From the NCBI GenBank assembly GCA_002840095.1, contig PGZL01000005.1, forward strand, positions 124,001 through 188,000: a DNA stretch of 64,000 nucleotides, read 5' to 3'. The notes below the pieces were generated by a model. It saw only the letters and a program-made list of their open reading frames with translations. It was not told the DNA's origin and made no database searches. This document shows, in pieces, positions 17,991-26,462 of the stretch; position 1 is the stretch's first letter, and every line of letters starts with the position of its first letter. A program made the position numbers and the translations under genes. The DNA is from Gammaproteobacteria bacterium HGW-Gammaproteobacteria-1 (GTDB lineage: Bacteria; Pseudomonadota; Gammaproteobacteria; Thiohalomonadales; Thiohalomonadaceae).

Positions 17991-19058
17991 TTAACTTCCG
18001 GTGTCCTGGGTTTCCACCGGAAACGCATAGGGCAGCGATTTGAAGGTCAGGCGGCCGCCGGCGGCGTCACCGATGCGGACTTCATCCTTGTTTTCCAGCA
18101 GCGATACCTGAGCCACGACCAGCAGGTCGACGCCGCCGCCCGGTGCCGGCTGGGCGTCCACCACCTTGCCGGCCCCCTGGCCGCTGTCCGAGTTGCTGCA
18201 ATGGAGTTCGGTGCCGGGCGCAGGCGCCGTGCCTTCCGCGGTGTGGGCCAGGTACATGCGCCGCTTCAGGGTACCCAGATACTGCATGCGGGCCACCACT
18301 TCCTGTCCGGTATAACAGCCTTTACGGAAACTGACGCCGTTGACCAGCTGCAGGTTGACCATTTGCGGTACAAAGGCTTCCACGGTGGCGGGGAAGAGAT
18401 TGGGCAGTCCGGCACGGATGTCGAGCAGGGCCCAGGCCGAGGCGCCGGCCGGCCGGGCGATGGTGGCGAGATGCTGCCACAGGGCCGTGATCGCCGCCGC
18501 ATCACCGTACACCTCGGCGCGGGGATGGGGTCCGGCGACGCGCACCACGGTCAGGCCGCTGCCATGCGCGACTTCATCGGCCGCCTGCGGCATGCGATCC
18601 AGCTCCTGCGCCAGGCGGGCAAAAACGTGGGGACCGGAGACGCCGATGCGCAGCAGATGGTCGCCGGCATCGGCCAGGGTCACCTTGGACATCAACACAT
18701 ACTTGCGCAGGCGCTCCAGCGCCGGCTGCACCAGCGGTGCCGGCATGCGCAGATAGTAGGCGCCGTCGCGCTGGAACAGGCGGAAGATGTTCAGCAGCCG
18801 TCCCTTGGGCGTGGGGTGGCCGCCGAGCTGGCTGCGCTCGGCACTGACCTGACGCACGTCATTGGTGAACTGTCCCTGCATGAAGGTGACGGCGTCCGGA
18901 CCTTCGACCCGGAGCAGACCGAAATGGGACAGGTCGACCAGAATATCGCCTTGCAGGGCTGCGGCACGCTCATCATCCGGGGCGCCGAAATGCTCGACCC
19001 GACCGTCCGCGAGAGTGGCGCCCGCCTGCTGGAGAAATGCCTGCCATTCGCTCAACAT
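17991..19058 (-). CDS. ygfZ: YgfZ/GcvT-family folate-binding protein
   Basis: A 355-residue tetrahydrofolate-binding protein that helps make or repair certain Fe-S clusters. The signature KGCYTGQEVVARMQYLG is present, with the conserved cysteine in KGCYTGQE. The start is decided by the ribosome binding site: the ATG at 19058 (MLSEWQAFLQQ) is preceded by GAGGAACAGCGC. The longer frame up to 19100 begins with TTG and lacks one. It is divergent from the sdh operon, whose Fe-S protein could be a client, though that link is only inferred from position. Confidence 0.92.
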   Translation of the reverse strand: MLSEWQAFLQQAGATLADGRVEHFGAPDDERAAALQGDILVDLSHFGLLRVEGPDAVTFMQGQFTNDVRQVSAERSQLGGHPTPKGRLLNIFRLFQRDGAYYLRMPAPLVQPALERLRKYVLMSKVTLADAGDHLLRIGVSGPHVFARLAQELDRMPQAADEVAHGSGLTVVRVAGPHPRAEVYGDAAAITALWQHLATIARPAGASAWALLDIRAGLPNLFPATVEAFVPQMVNLQLVNGVSFRKGCYTGQEVVARMQYLGTLKRRMYLAHTAEGTAPAPGTELHCSNSDSGQGAGKVVDAQPAPGGGVDLLVVAQVSLLENKDEVRIGDAAGGRLTFKSLPYAFPVETQDTGS

Positions 19059-19158
19059 GCGCTGTTCCTCAATAGAATGCTTGCGGCCCATCATAGCCAA
19101 ATAGGCCGGTCTTGGTAATACCGGAGTGAATCGGGAAACATCTGCCTGATTGGGGCTC

Positions 19159-19167
19159 TGATATACT
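19159..19167 (+). promoter_or_regulatory. candidate extended -10 element of the sdh operon
   Basis: TGATATACT (TG, one base, TATACT) lies only 11 bases upstream of the sdhC ATG, and no ribosome binding site precedes that ATG. If this is the active promoter, the sdhC mRNA would be almost leaderless. There is no clear -35. Confidence 0.35.
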
Positions 19168-19177
19168 TCAACCAGCC

Positions 19178-19555
19178 ATGACTATCCCCAACAAACGTCC
19201 GGTTTTCTTCCACCTGTTGCAATTGCAGCTGCCGGTGACCGCGCTGGTTTCCATCGCCCACCGCGTTTCCGGCATTCTGCTGTTTCTGGCCCTGCCTGCA
19301 TTAATCTGGCTGCTGGATCGCTCGCTGAGCGCCGCCGATGGTTTTGCCGTCGTGGCGCATCTGCTCGACGGCTGGCCGCTGCGGTTGGCGGCTCTGGTGT
19401 TGCTGTGGGCACTGGCCCATCACCTGCTGGCGGGGCTGCGGCTGCTGCTTATCGATGCGGAAATCGGCGTCGAGCGCCAGGCGGCGCGACGCACCGCCTG
19501 GGCGGTGGGCATCGGGGCGTTGCTGGCCCTGGCTGCCGGAGTGCTGTGGCTATGA
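19178..19555 (+). CDS. sdhC: succinate dehydrogenase cytochrome b556 subunit
   Basis: A membrane anchor of complex II, 125 residues with three membrane helices. RPVFFHLLQLQLPVTALVSI leads into AHRVSG, the quinone/heme region of SdhC, and the second half has the heme-ligand-bearing WALAHHLLAGLRLLLIDAE. The ATG overlaps nothing upstream and has no clear Shine-Dalgarno sequence. Its stop overlaps the sdhD ATG (ATGA). Confidence 0.95.
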   Translation: MTIPNKRPVFFHLLQLQLPVTALVSIAHRVSGILLFLALPALIWLLDRSLSAADGFAVVAHLLDGWPLRLAALVLLWALAHHLLAGLRLLLIDAEIGVERQAARRTAWAVGIGALLALAAGVLWL

Positions 19556-19890
19556 GTCATCAGGTTACCGGCCTGCGCGCCTGGCTGCTGCAACGGCTCA
19601 GCGCTCTCTATCTGTCCGCCTACCTGGTCTGGGCCCTGGCCTATTTTTCCCTGCATCCGGTCAGCGACCACGCCGCCTGGCGTGCGCTGTGGACGCAGCC
19701 GGCCATGGCCATTGCTGCGGCACTGCTGTTCATCGCCCTGCTGGTGCATGCCTGGGTCGGCATCCGTGACGTCATTCTCGACTACGTGCGGCCGCCGCTG
19801 CTGCGGCTGTCGCTGCTGGCCGTGCTGTGGGGCTGGCTGCTGGTGCTGGCGGTATGGCTGGCACGGATCCTGACGCGGGTGACCCCATGA
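19552..19890 (+). CDS. sdhD: succinate dehydrogenase membrane anchor subunit
   Basis: The second membrane anchor of complex II, 112 residues with three helices. RLSALYLSAYLVWALAYF and FIALLVHAWVGIRDVILDY match SdhD, the latter holding the likely heme-ligand histidine. The ATG at 19552 overlaps the sdhC stop, and its own stop overlaps the sdhA ATG, so sdhC, sdhD and sdhA are translationally coupled. Confidence 0.94.
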   Translation: MSHQVTGLRAWLLQRLSALYLSAYLVWALAYFSLHPVSDHAAWRALWTQPAMAIAAALLFIALLVHAWVGIRDVILDYVRPPLLRLSLLAVLWGWLLVLAVWLARILTRVTP

Positions 19891-21650
19891 CGCTGCCGCC
19901 GGCGCGCAAGTTCGACACCCTGGTCATCGGCGCCGGCGGCGGCGGGCTGCGTGCCGCACTGCAACTGGCGCAGGCCGACGCCAGCGTCGCCGTGGTGTCC
20001 AAGGTATTTCCCATCCGTTCCCATACCGTCGCCGCCCAGGGCGGCATCAACGCCGCCCTGGCCAACGTGCTGCCGGACAACTGGCATTGGCACATGTACG
20101 ACACCATCAAGGGCAGCGACTACCTGGGCGACCAGGATGCCATCGAGTACATGTGCCGCGCAGCCTCCAACATCGTCATCGAGCTGGAACACGCCGGCGT
20201 GCCCTTTTCCCGCCTGCCCGACGGCCGCATCTACCAGCGCCGCTTCGGCGGCCAGAGCCAGAACTTCGGCGGCGAACAGGCGGCGCGTGCCTGTGCCGCG
20301 GCGGATCGTACGGGACATGCGATCCTGCACACCCTGTATCAGCAGAACATCCGGGCCCGCACCCACTTCTTCGACGAGTATTTCGCGGTCGACCTGATCC
20401 GTGACGAGCAGGGCTACATACTCGGTGTCCTGGCGCTGGAGATTGAAACCGGGGAGCCGCTGCTCATCGAGGCGAAGACCACGCTGATCGCCACCGGGGG
20501 CGCGGGGCAGCTGTTCCGTACCAACACCAATGCGCGCATCAATACCGGTGACGGCATGGCCATGGCGCTGCGTGCCGGGATACCGTTGCAGGACATGGAG
20601 TTTTTCCAGTTCCATCCCACCGGCATCGCCGGCAAAGGCATGCTGATTAGCGAAGGTGTGCGCGGCGAGGGCGGCTTTCTCGTCAACAAGGACGGCGAAC
20701 GTTTCATGGAACGTTACGCACCCCACGCCAAGGATCTCGCCAGCCGCGACGTGGTGAGCCGTGCCATCTACACCGAAGTGGCCGAAGGGCGCGGCTGCGG
20801 CGCGCAGGGTGACCACGTATTTCTCAAACTGGATCATCTGGGCGAGGAGACGGTGGCGGCACGCCTGCCGGCCATCCGCGAACTGGCCCGTACCTTTCTC
20901 CATATCGACCCCGCCCATACGCCCATCCCGGTCTATCCCACGGCGCACTACACCATGGGCGGAATTCCGACCGATCGCCATGGCCGGGTGGTGGTGCCGG
21001 CGGGGCAGGGTGAAGAAGCCATTCCCGGCCTGTATGCCGTGGGCGAATGCGCCTGCGTGTCGGTGCACGGCGCCAACCGGCTGGGCGGCAATTCGCTGCT
21101 CGACATCGTGGTGTTCGGCCGTGCCGCCGGCAACGACATCATCGAGTATCTGCGCGAAAACCGCTTCCACCGCCCGCTCAATGTCGCCAGCGTGGAGCAG
21201 GCGCTGGGGCGCCTGGCCCGCTGGGAACGGCAAGGCGAGGGGGAAACCGTGGACGGACTGCGGCGCGAGCTGCAACAAATCATGGAACAGCACTGCGGCG
21301 TGTTCCGCAGCCAGGCCGTGCTTGAACAGGGACTGGACAAGGTGGTGCAGGTGCAGCAACGGCTGGCAAACGCCGTGCTGCGCGATCACAGCCGCGTGTT
21401 CAATACCGCGCGCATCGAGGCGCTGGAACTGGAAAACCTGGTGGAACTGGCGCTGGCCACCGTCACCTCGGCGCTGGGCCGTACGGAAAGCCGCGGCGCG
21501 CACAGCCGCGTCGACCATCCGCAACGCGACGACGAGCGCTGGTTGCGTCATACGCTATTCTTCCGTGAGGGACGCACCCTGGACTACAAGCCGGTGCGGA
21601 TGAAGCCGATGACGGTGGAATCCTTTGCGCCGAAGGAACGAACTTACTGA
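19887..21650 (+). CDS. sdhA: succinate dehydrogenase flavoprotein subunit
   Basis: The catalytic subunit of complex II, 587 residues. It oxidises succinate on covalently bound FAD and passes electrons to SdhB. The dinucleotide-binding motif is LVIGAGGGGLRAALQLA, and the FAD-linking histidine is in FPIRSHTVAAQGGINAAL. The active-site region includes HPTGIAGKGMLISEGVRGEG and the HYTMGGIPTD loop. The ATG at 19887 sits in the sdhD stop. Downstream, a GTTTCGAG repeat separates it from sdhB by 78 bp. Confidence 0.97.
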   Translation: MTLPPARKFDTLVIGAGGGGLRAALQLAQADASVAVVSKVFPIRSHTVAAQGGINAALANVLPDNWHWHMYDTIKGSDYLGDQDAIEYMCRAASNIVIELEHAGVPFSRLPDGRIYQRRFGGQSQNFGGEQAARACAAADRTGHAILHTLYQQNIRARTHFFDEYFAVDLIRDEQGYILGVLALEIETGEPLLIEAKTTLIATGGAGQLFRTNTNARINTGDGMAMALRAGIPLQDMEFFQFHPTGIAGKGMLISEGVRGEGGFLVNKDGERFMERYAPHAKDLASRDVVSRAIYTEVAEGRGCGAQGDHVFLKLDHLGEETVAARLPAIRELARTFLHIDPAHTPIPVYPTAHYTMGGIPTDRHGRVVVPAGQGEEAIPGLYAVGECACVSVHGANRLGGNSLLDIVVFGRAAGNDIIEYLRENRFHRPLNVASVEQALGRLARWERQGEGETVDGLRRELQQIMEQHCGVFRSQAVLEQGLDKVVQVQQRLANAVLRDHSRVFNTARIEALELENLVELALATVTSALGRTESRGAHSRVDHPQRDDERWLRHTLFFREGRTLDYKPVRMKPMTVESFAPKERTY

Positions 21651-21726
21651 CAGTTTCGAGTTGCGGGTTTGGAGTTTCGAAAGAAAACGACAGGCTCGTA
21701 CCGAAACTCGGAACTCGAAACTTAAA
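21651..21726. repeat. GTTTCGAG-family repeat inside the sdh operon (A/B gap)
   Basis: CAGTTTCGAGTTGCGGGTTT faces CGAAACTCGGAACTCGAAAC. The arms are inverted, with ~25 nt between. It fills the whole sdhA-sdhB gap. Confidence 0.8.
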
Positions 21727-21728
21727 CG

Positions 21729-22427
21729 ATGAAATTCCTGGTCCATCGTTACAATCCCGATACCGATGCCGCGCCCTACATGCAGCCTTTCGAGCTGCAC
21801 GATGTGCGGCCGGGGATGATGTTGCGCGACGCCTTGCTGGAGCTGAAGGCCTCCCAGGATGAAAGCCTGAGCTTTCGTCATTCCTGCGGCGAAGGGGTGT
21901 GCGGCTCGGATGGCCTCAACGTCAACGGCCGCAATGTGCTGGCCTGCATCACGCCCGTGGCCGAACTGCGCGAGCCGGTCACGGTGCGGCCGCTGCCGAA
22001 AATGCCGGTGATCCGCGACCTGGTGGTGGATCTGAGCCAGTTCTATCACCACTACCGCTCGGTCAAACCCTATCTCATCGCCTACGATCCGGAGCCGGAG
22101 GTGGAGCGCCTGCAAAGCCCGGAGCAGCGTGCCGAACTGGATGGGCTGTATGAATGCATACTGTGCGCCTGCTGCTCCACCGCCTGTCCCTCGTTCTGGT
22201 GGAATCCACAGCAGTTCCGCGGCCCCGCCGCCTTGCTGCAGGCCTGGCGCTTCATCGTCGACAGCCGCGATCAGGCCACGGCCCAGCGCCTGGACGAACT
22301 GGAAGGGCCTTATCGCCTGTTTCGCTGCCATACCATCATGAGCTGCACCGACGTGTGTCCCAAGGGGCTCAATCCCACGCGGGCCATCGGCCGCATCAAG
22401 CAACTGATGCTTACACATCAAGTGTGA
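21729..22427 (+). CDS. sdhB: succinate dehydrogenase iron-sulfur subunit
   Basis: Electron-transfer subunit with three Fe-S clusters, 232 residues. The 2Fe-2S ligands are in SFRHSCGEGVCGSDGLNVNG with a further cysteine in VLACITP. The 4Fe-4S ligands are in ECILCACCSTACPSFWW, and the 3Fe-4S region is FRCHTIMSCTDVCPKGLNP. The ATG follows directly on the intergenic repeat. Operon order is sdhCDAB, then sdhE and ygfX. Confidence 0.97.
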   Translation: MKFLVHRYNPDTDAAPYMQPFELHDVRPGMMLRDALLELKASQDESLSFRHSCGEGVCGSDGLNVNGRNVLACITPVAELREPVTVRPLPKMPVIRDLVVDLSQFYHHYRSVKPYLIAYDPEPEVERLQSPEQRAELDGLYECILCACCSTACPSFWWNPQQFRGPAALLQAWRFIVDSRDQATAQRLDELEGPYRLFRCHTIMSCTDVCPKGLNPTRAIGRIKQLMLTHQV

Positions 22428-22512
22428 GTTGCGAGTTTCTGGTTTCGAGTTTCGAAAAGAAAATGAGCCACGAAATGCATTCGGAACCCGAAACTCGAAA
22501 CTCGAAACTGCG
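22428..22512. repeat. GTTTCGAG-family repeat in the sdhB-sdhE gap, extending into sdhE
   Basis: GTTGCGAGTTTCTGGTTTCG faces AACCCGAAACTCGAAACTCG. The right arm lies inside the sdhE reading frame and encodes part of its N-terminus. Confidence 0.8.
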
Positions 22513-22741
22513 CCAGCTCCGCTGGCGTTGTCGGCGCGGGATGCTGGAACTGGATATATTGCTGGAAGGCTTTCTCCAGCACGGTTATGAAGCGCTGGAT
22601 GGGGGGCAGCGGGCGGATTTCGAGCGCCTGCTGGCGTTGCCTGATCAGGAATTGCTGGAATATCTGCTTGGTACCCGGACCTCCACGGAAGGGAGTCTTG
22701 CCCATGTCATCGCCTGCATCCGCAACACCTCTGTATTTTGA
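22463..22741 (+). CDS. sdhE: succinate dehydrogenase flavinylation factor SdhE
   Basis: A small all-helical protein (92 residues) that promotes covalent attachment of FAD to SdhA. The RGxxE signature is in WRCRRGMLELDILLEGF. The residues before it, SEPETRNSKL, are encoded by the right arm of the GTTTCGAG repeat, so the N-terminus is partly repeat-derived. An in-frame ATG at 22475 is an alternative start that still includes most of the repeat-coded residues. It overlaps ygfX by 38 bp, which implies coupling. Confidence 0.9.
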   Translation: MSHEMHSEPETRNSKLRQLRWRCRRGMLELDILLEGFLQHGYEALDGGQRADFERLLALPDQELLEYLLGTRTSTEGSLAHVIACIRNTSVF

Positions 22742-23129
22742 GCCCGTTCCCTCCCGCCTGTTGCTGCGCCTGCTGCTGACGGCCCATCTCGCTACCGCTC
22801 TGCTCCTGTGGTTGTTGCCGCTGCCGTGGTGGTGGCCGGCGGCGGCTTTGCCGTTGTTGCTGGCCGGCTATCGGCACGGCCGGCGGCGTATTCTCGCTCC
22901 GGTGCGCATCGCCCGCGAAAGCGACGGCAGCTGGTTGTGGCACCGGGAGGACGGGGCGGTGGTACCGGTGCGGCTGCTGCCGGACACGCTGTTGACTCCG
23001 AAGCTGGTCCTGCTCCACGTGCGGGAGGAGGGCAGCGGCCGGCATCACGTCCTGCCGGTGCTGGGCGACAGCCTGCCGCCGGAGCAGTTTCGCGCCCTGC
23101 GCGCGGCGCTGCGGCTGGAGCGCGTTTAG
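22704..23129 (+). CDS. ygfX: YgfX-family inner membrane protein
   Basis: A 141-residue protein with two adjacent membrane helices (about residues 18-55) and a soluble C-terminal domain (PVRIARESDGSWLW...). This pattern and the position directly after sdhE match YgfX/CptA. In E. coli YgfX was proposed to act as a toxin on MreB and FtsZ with YgfY (SdhE) as antitoxin, though that role is debated. Only two-helix topology and synteny support the name here. Confidence 0.8.
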   Translation: MSSPASATPLYFEPVPSRLLLRLLLTAHLATALLLWLLPLPWWWPAAALPLLLAGYRHGRRRILAPVRIARESDGSWLWHREDGAVVPVRLLPDTLLTPKLVLLHVREEGSGRHHVLPVLGDSLPPEQFRALRAALRLERV

Positions 23130-23147
23130 GGAACCAAAACCTGGTCG

Positions 23148-23330
23148 ACGCAGACGACTACATGGATGTAGTCGGTTGGAAATGTCTGGAACATATTTCC
23201 CAGATGCGGAGACGCAGAGGTTTATTCGAGATACTGCCGGCGTGCATACCGACGTGCTCTCCGCTCCCGCGTGCGCATCCTCCGGTTGGAAGCAATAGCA
23301 GTTCTCCGCGTCTCCGCGGCAGGTGTTCTA
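23148..23330. repeat. two repeat families in the ygfX-nadB gap
   Basis: At 23148-23205 is GACTACATGGATGTAGTCGG followed by TTGGAAATGTCTGGAACAT; a relative lies at 59521-59573. At 23205-23325, GCGGAGACGCAGAGG faces CTCCGCGTCTCCGCGG, inverted arms of a GACGCAGAG-type unit related to 54300-54398. There is no gene in this gap between convergent ygfX and nadB. Confidence 0.65.
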
Positions 23331-23331
23331 T

Positions 23332-24951
23332 TCAGCGCAGCGGCGAGTTGTCCGGTACCAGGATGGTGTCGTGCGGTTCACCCGGTGCGACGTCGGGGAA
23401 GTCCAGGGTGTAGTGCAGGCCTCGACTTTCCTTGCGGGCCATGGCCGAACGGATGATCAGATCGGCGACCTGGACCAGGTTGCGCAGCTCCAGCAGGTCG
23501 TTGGTGACACGGAAATTGCCGTAGTACTCGTGGATCTCCCCCCCCAGCAGATCGACCCGGCGCTTGGCCCGTTGCAGGCGCTTGTCGGTACGGACGATGC
23601 CGACGTAGTCCCACATGAAGCGGCGCAGTTCCTCCCAGTTATGGGACACCACCACTTCCTCGTCGGAATCGGTGACGCGGCTTTCATCCCAGGCCGGCAG
23701 TTCACCCACCGGCGGCAGCTCGGGCAGGCGGGCGACGATATCGGTGGCGGCGGCACGGCCGAACACCAGGCATTCGAGCAGGGAGTTGCTGGCCAGGCGG
23801 TTGGCGCCGTGCAACCCGGTGAAGGTGACCTCGCCGGCCGCATACAGGCCGTTGATATCCGTACGGCCGTCCAGGTCTACCATCACGCCGCCGCAGGTAT
23901 AGTGGGCGGCGGGAACCACCGGGATGGGTTCACGGGTGATGTCGATACCGAACTCCAGGCAGCGGGCATAGACGGTGGGGAAGTGGCCTTTGATGAAATC
24001 CGCGTCGCGGTGGCTGATGTCGAGATAGAGGCATTCCACGCCCAGGCGCTTGATCTCGTGGTCGATGGCGCGGGCGACGATGTCGCGTGGCGCCAGTTCC
24101 CCGCGCGGGTCGAAACGCGCCATGAAGCGGGTACCGTCCGGCAGCAGCAGCTTGCCGCCTTCGCCCCGCAGCGCCTCGGTAATCAGAAATGACTTGGCCT
24201 TGGGATGGTACAGGCAGGTGGGGTGGAACTGGTTGAATTCCAGGTTGGCCACGCGGCAGCCGGCGCGCCAGGCCATGGCGATGCCATCGCCGGTGGAGAT
24301 GTCCGGGTTGGAGGTATAGAGATAGACCTTGCTGGCGCCGCCCGTGGCCAGCACCACGGTCCGGGCACGGAATACCTCCACCTTGCCGCAGTGCCGGTCG
24401 AGCACGTAGGCGCCGAGAACGCGGTTACCGCCGTGTCCCAGCTTGGCGGTGGTGATCAGGTCGACGGCAATGTGGTTGTCGTGCAGGACGATGTTGTCGC
24501 GTGCGCGCGCATGGTCGATGAGCGAGGTTTCGATGGCGCGGCCGGTGGCGTCGGCGGCATGGATGACACGCCGATGGCTGTGGCCGCCTTCCTGGGTGAG
24601 GTGGTAGTCGTGGTGGTGGTCGTCCCGCTCCTCGCCGGTGAAGGCCACGCCGTGATCGATCAGCCACTGGATGGCCGCGCGGCTGTGCTCTACCGTGTAA
24701 CGTACGGCGTCGGGATGGCACAGCCCGGCGCCGGCATTGAGGGTGTCCTCGATGTGTGATTCCACCGAGTCATGGGCGTCCAGCACGGCGGCGACGCCGC
24801 CCTGGGCATAGAAGGTGGAGCCCTCGGCGCTGACGGACTTGGCCAGCACGGCAACATTCAGTGACGGAGGCAGGTTGAGGGCCAGGGTCAGGCCGGCGGC
24901 GCCACTGCCGATGATCAGGACATCATAGTGGTGCTGTGTTTGGGGTTGCAT
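23332..24951 (-). CDS. nadB: L-aspartate oxidase
   Basis: The first enzyme of de novo NAD synthesis; it oxidises aspartate to iminoaspartate with FAD. It is 539 residues and belongs to the succinate dehydrogenase/fumarate reductase flavoprotein family. The FAD motif is [18 protein letters not shown], followed by [12 protein letters not shown], and the substrate region contains [16 protein letters not shown]. The ATG at 24951 ([10 protein letters not shown]) is preferred over the 20-residue longer frame. It is divergent from rpoE, as in many gammaproteobacteria. Confidence 0.96.
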   Translation of the reverse strand: MQPQTQHHYDVLIIGSGAAGLTLALNLPPSLNVAVLAKSVSAEGSTFYAQGGVAAVLDAHDSVESHIEDTLNAGAGLCHPDAVRYTVEHSRAAIQWLIDHGVAFTGEERDDHHHDYHLTQEGGHSHRRVIHAADATGRAIETSLIDHARARDNIVLHDNHIAVDLITTAKLGHGGNRVLGAYVLDRHCGKVEVFRARTVVLATGGASKVYLYTSNPDISTGDGIAMAWRAGCRVANLEFNQFHPTCLYHPKAKSFLITEALRGEGGKLLLPDGTRFMARFDPRGELAPRDIVARAIDHEIKRLGVECLYLDISHRDADFIKGHFPTVYARCLEFGIDITREPIPVVPAAHYTCGGVMVDLDGRTDINGLYAAGEVTFTGLHGANRLASNSLLECLVFGRAAATDIVARLPELPPVGELPAWDESRVTDSDEEVVVSHNWEELRRFMWDYVGIVRTDKRLQRAKRRVDLLGGEIHEYYGNFRVTNDLLELRNLVQVADLIIRSAMARKESRGLHYTLDFPDVAPGEPHDTILVPDNSPLR

Positions 24952-25258
24952 CGGTTTGCGCAAGCATAGCCTCGGGCCGGGAATGTGGCGGGTGCCGCTG
25001 GCCGTGGCCATGCGGCTTGTTTATCATGGCGACACTATACGAAGAGAGGACTGAATAAGTCCATCCTGAGGATAATGGCCCCGGACCGTAGTGGGGGATT
25101 GCCCGTTTCCCGGGTATTTTCAGAGGCCTGCCGGCGGCGGCGCGGCCGGCAAAAAAACGCAGTACTCTTGGCGAACTCCCGGCGGCAGCGGCAGTCTATA
25201 CCCGGTGTCCAGGTGGGACGCCGCCTTTATGTAGCGACGGATGAAAAGGTGGAGCCCC
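24952..25258. other. nadB-rpoE divergent intergenic region (307 bp)
   Basis: No gene seen. The region holds a good candidate sigma-E promoter for rpoE (25173-25200) and palindromic GC-rich stretches such as GCCTGCCGGCGGCGGCGCGG near 25130. The nadB promoter must lie at its left end, but I could not pick out a convincing pair of hexamers. Confidence 0.6.
25173..25200 (+). promoter_or_regulatory. candidate sigma-E autoregulatory promoter
   Basis: GAACT at 25173-25177 and TCTATA at 25195-25200 are separated by 17 bp, matching the GAACTT-N16/17-TCTRA pattern recognised by RpoE/AlgU. It lies about 58 bp upstream of the rpoE ATG, which fits the known autoregulation of this sigma factor. Confidence 0.65.
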
Positions 25259-25840
25259 ATGGGCGTGCAGCATGCTGATCAGGAACTCGTCGAGCGCGTC
25301 CAGCAGGGTGACAAGCGCGCGTTCGACCTCCTGGTCCTTAAATATCAGCACAAGATCGTCAAGCTGATTTCGCGCTACGTACGGGATCCGGATGAGTCGC
25401 TCGATGTTGCCCAGGAAACCTTCATCAAGGCCTACCGGGCCCTGGCCAACTTCCGCGGCGAAAGCGCCTTCTATACCTGGCTGTACCGTATCGCCATCAA
25501 TACCGCCAAGAATCACCTGGTGGCCCTGGGGCGACGTCCGCCGGACACCGATATCGATGCCGCCGACGCGGTCCAGCTGGACATGGAGTCGTCGGTCTCG
25601 CTGCGCGAAAACGATACCCCGGAACACATGGCCCTCAAGGACGAAATCGAGCGCACCATTTTCCGTGCCATCGAGGACTTGCCCGAGGACCTGCGCACGG
25701 CCATCACCCTGCGGGAACTGGAAGGACTCAGCTACGAAGAGATTGCCGAAGCGATGGGATGCCCCATCGGCACCGTGCGGTCGCGCATTTTTCGCGCACG
25801 CGAGGCCATCGATACGAAACTCAAGCCCCTGCTTGATTGA
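25259..25840 (+). CDS. rpoE: RNA polymerase sigma-E factor (RpoE/AlgU)
   Basis: An ECF sigma factor for the envelope stress response, 193 residues. Region 2 includes QETFIKAYRALANFRGESAF and YTWLYRIAINTAKNHLV; region 4 has LRELEGLSYEEIAEAMGCP and IGTVRSRIFRAREAID. The ATG at 25259 has GGAG four bases upstream, and the longer frame from 25241 is rejected. The anti-sigma and regulatory genes rseA, rseB and rseC follow, then mucD, the Pseudomonas-type algU-mucABCD order. Confidence 0.97.
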   Translation: MGVQHADQELVERVQQGDKRAFDLLVLKYQHKIVKLISRYVRDPDESLDVAQETFIKAYRALANFRGESAFYTWLYRIAINTAKNHLVALGRRPPDTDIDAADAVQLDMESSVSLRENDTPEHMALKDEIERTIFRAIEDLPEDLRTAITLRELEGLSYEEIAEAMGCPIGTVRSRIFRAREAIDTKLKPLLD

Positions 25841-25892
25841 CTAAGCATCATAAGACAGCAACCTGACACGGCCAAACCCGAGGCGGTACCAA

Positions 25893-26462
25893 ATGGAAGA
25901 CCATACGAGTGAACAGCTGTCGGCCCTGGTGGATGACGAACTGCACGGTCCCGCCCTGCGTCAGGCGCTGGAGCGCCTGCGCCGCGACGGGGATATGCAG
26001 GGGCGCTGGGGCCGGTATCATCTGATCAGCGACGCGCTGCATGCCAACCTTTCCGCCGCCGACGGCAGCAGTCTCCACCTGAGGGTGCGCCAGGCGCTGG
26101 AGTCGGAACCGACCCTGCTGGCACCGCGCCGCAAGGCACGCCTGCCGCTGCTGGCCAAGCAGGCCGCCGGCGTCGCCATCGCGGCCTCGGTGGCTGCGGT
26201 GGCCATCCTCGCCATACGACAGCCGGACATACAGCCGGGGGGCGATGCCTTCGCGCCGGCCAGCGTGGCGCAGATGGCGCGGCCGGCCCACGACATGGTG
26301 CAGCTGGCCAGTACCGGCAGCCCGGCCGTTGCCGTGGTGGGACAAAGCACCCGCGGCCGGCTCAACCCGTATCTGGTCAACCACAACGAGTACTCCGTTT
26401 CTTCCGGCATGCAGGGCGTGTTGCCCTACGTGCGTATCGTCAGCAACGAGAAGGCCAAGTGA
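25893..26462 (+). CDS. rseA: anti-sigma-E factor RseA/MucA
   Basis: A single-pass inner membrane protein, 189 residues, that holds RpoE inactive until cleaved by envelope proteases. The N-terminal sigma-binding domain opens with SEQLSALVDDELHGPALRQA and contains the RWGRYHLISDAL motif. The membrane helix is about residues 89-110 (AKQAAGVAIAASVAAVAILA). The C-terminal periplasmic part ends in a short RseB-interacting tail. Its stop overlaps the rseB GTG start. Confidence 0.93.
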   Translation: MEDHTSEQLSALVDDELHGPALRQALERLRRDGDMQGRWGRYHLISDALHANLSAADGSSLHLRVRQALESEPTLLAPRRKARLPLLAKQAAGVAIAASVAAVAILAIRQPDIQPGGDAFAPASVAQMARPAHDMVQLASTGSPAVAVVGQSTRGRLNPYLVNHNEYSVSSGMQGVLPYVRIVSNEKAK

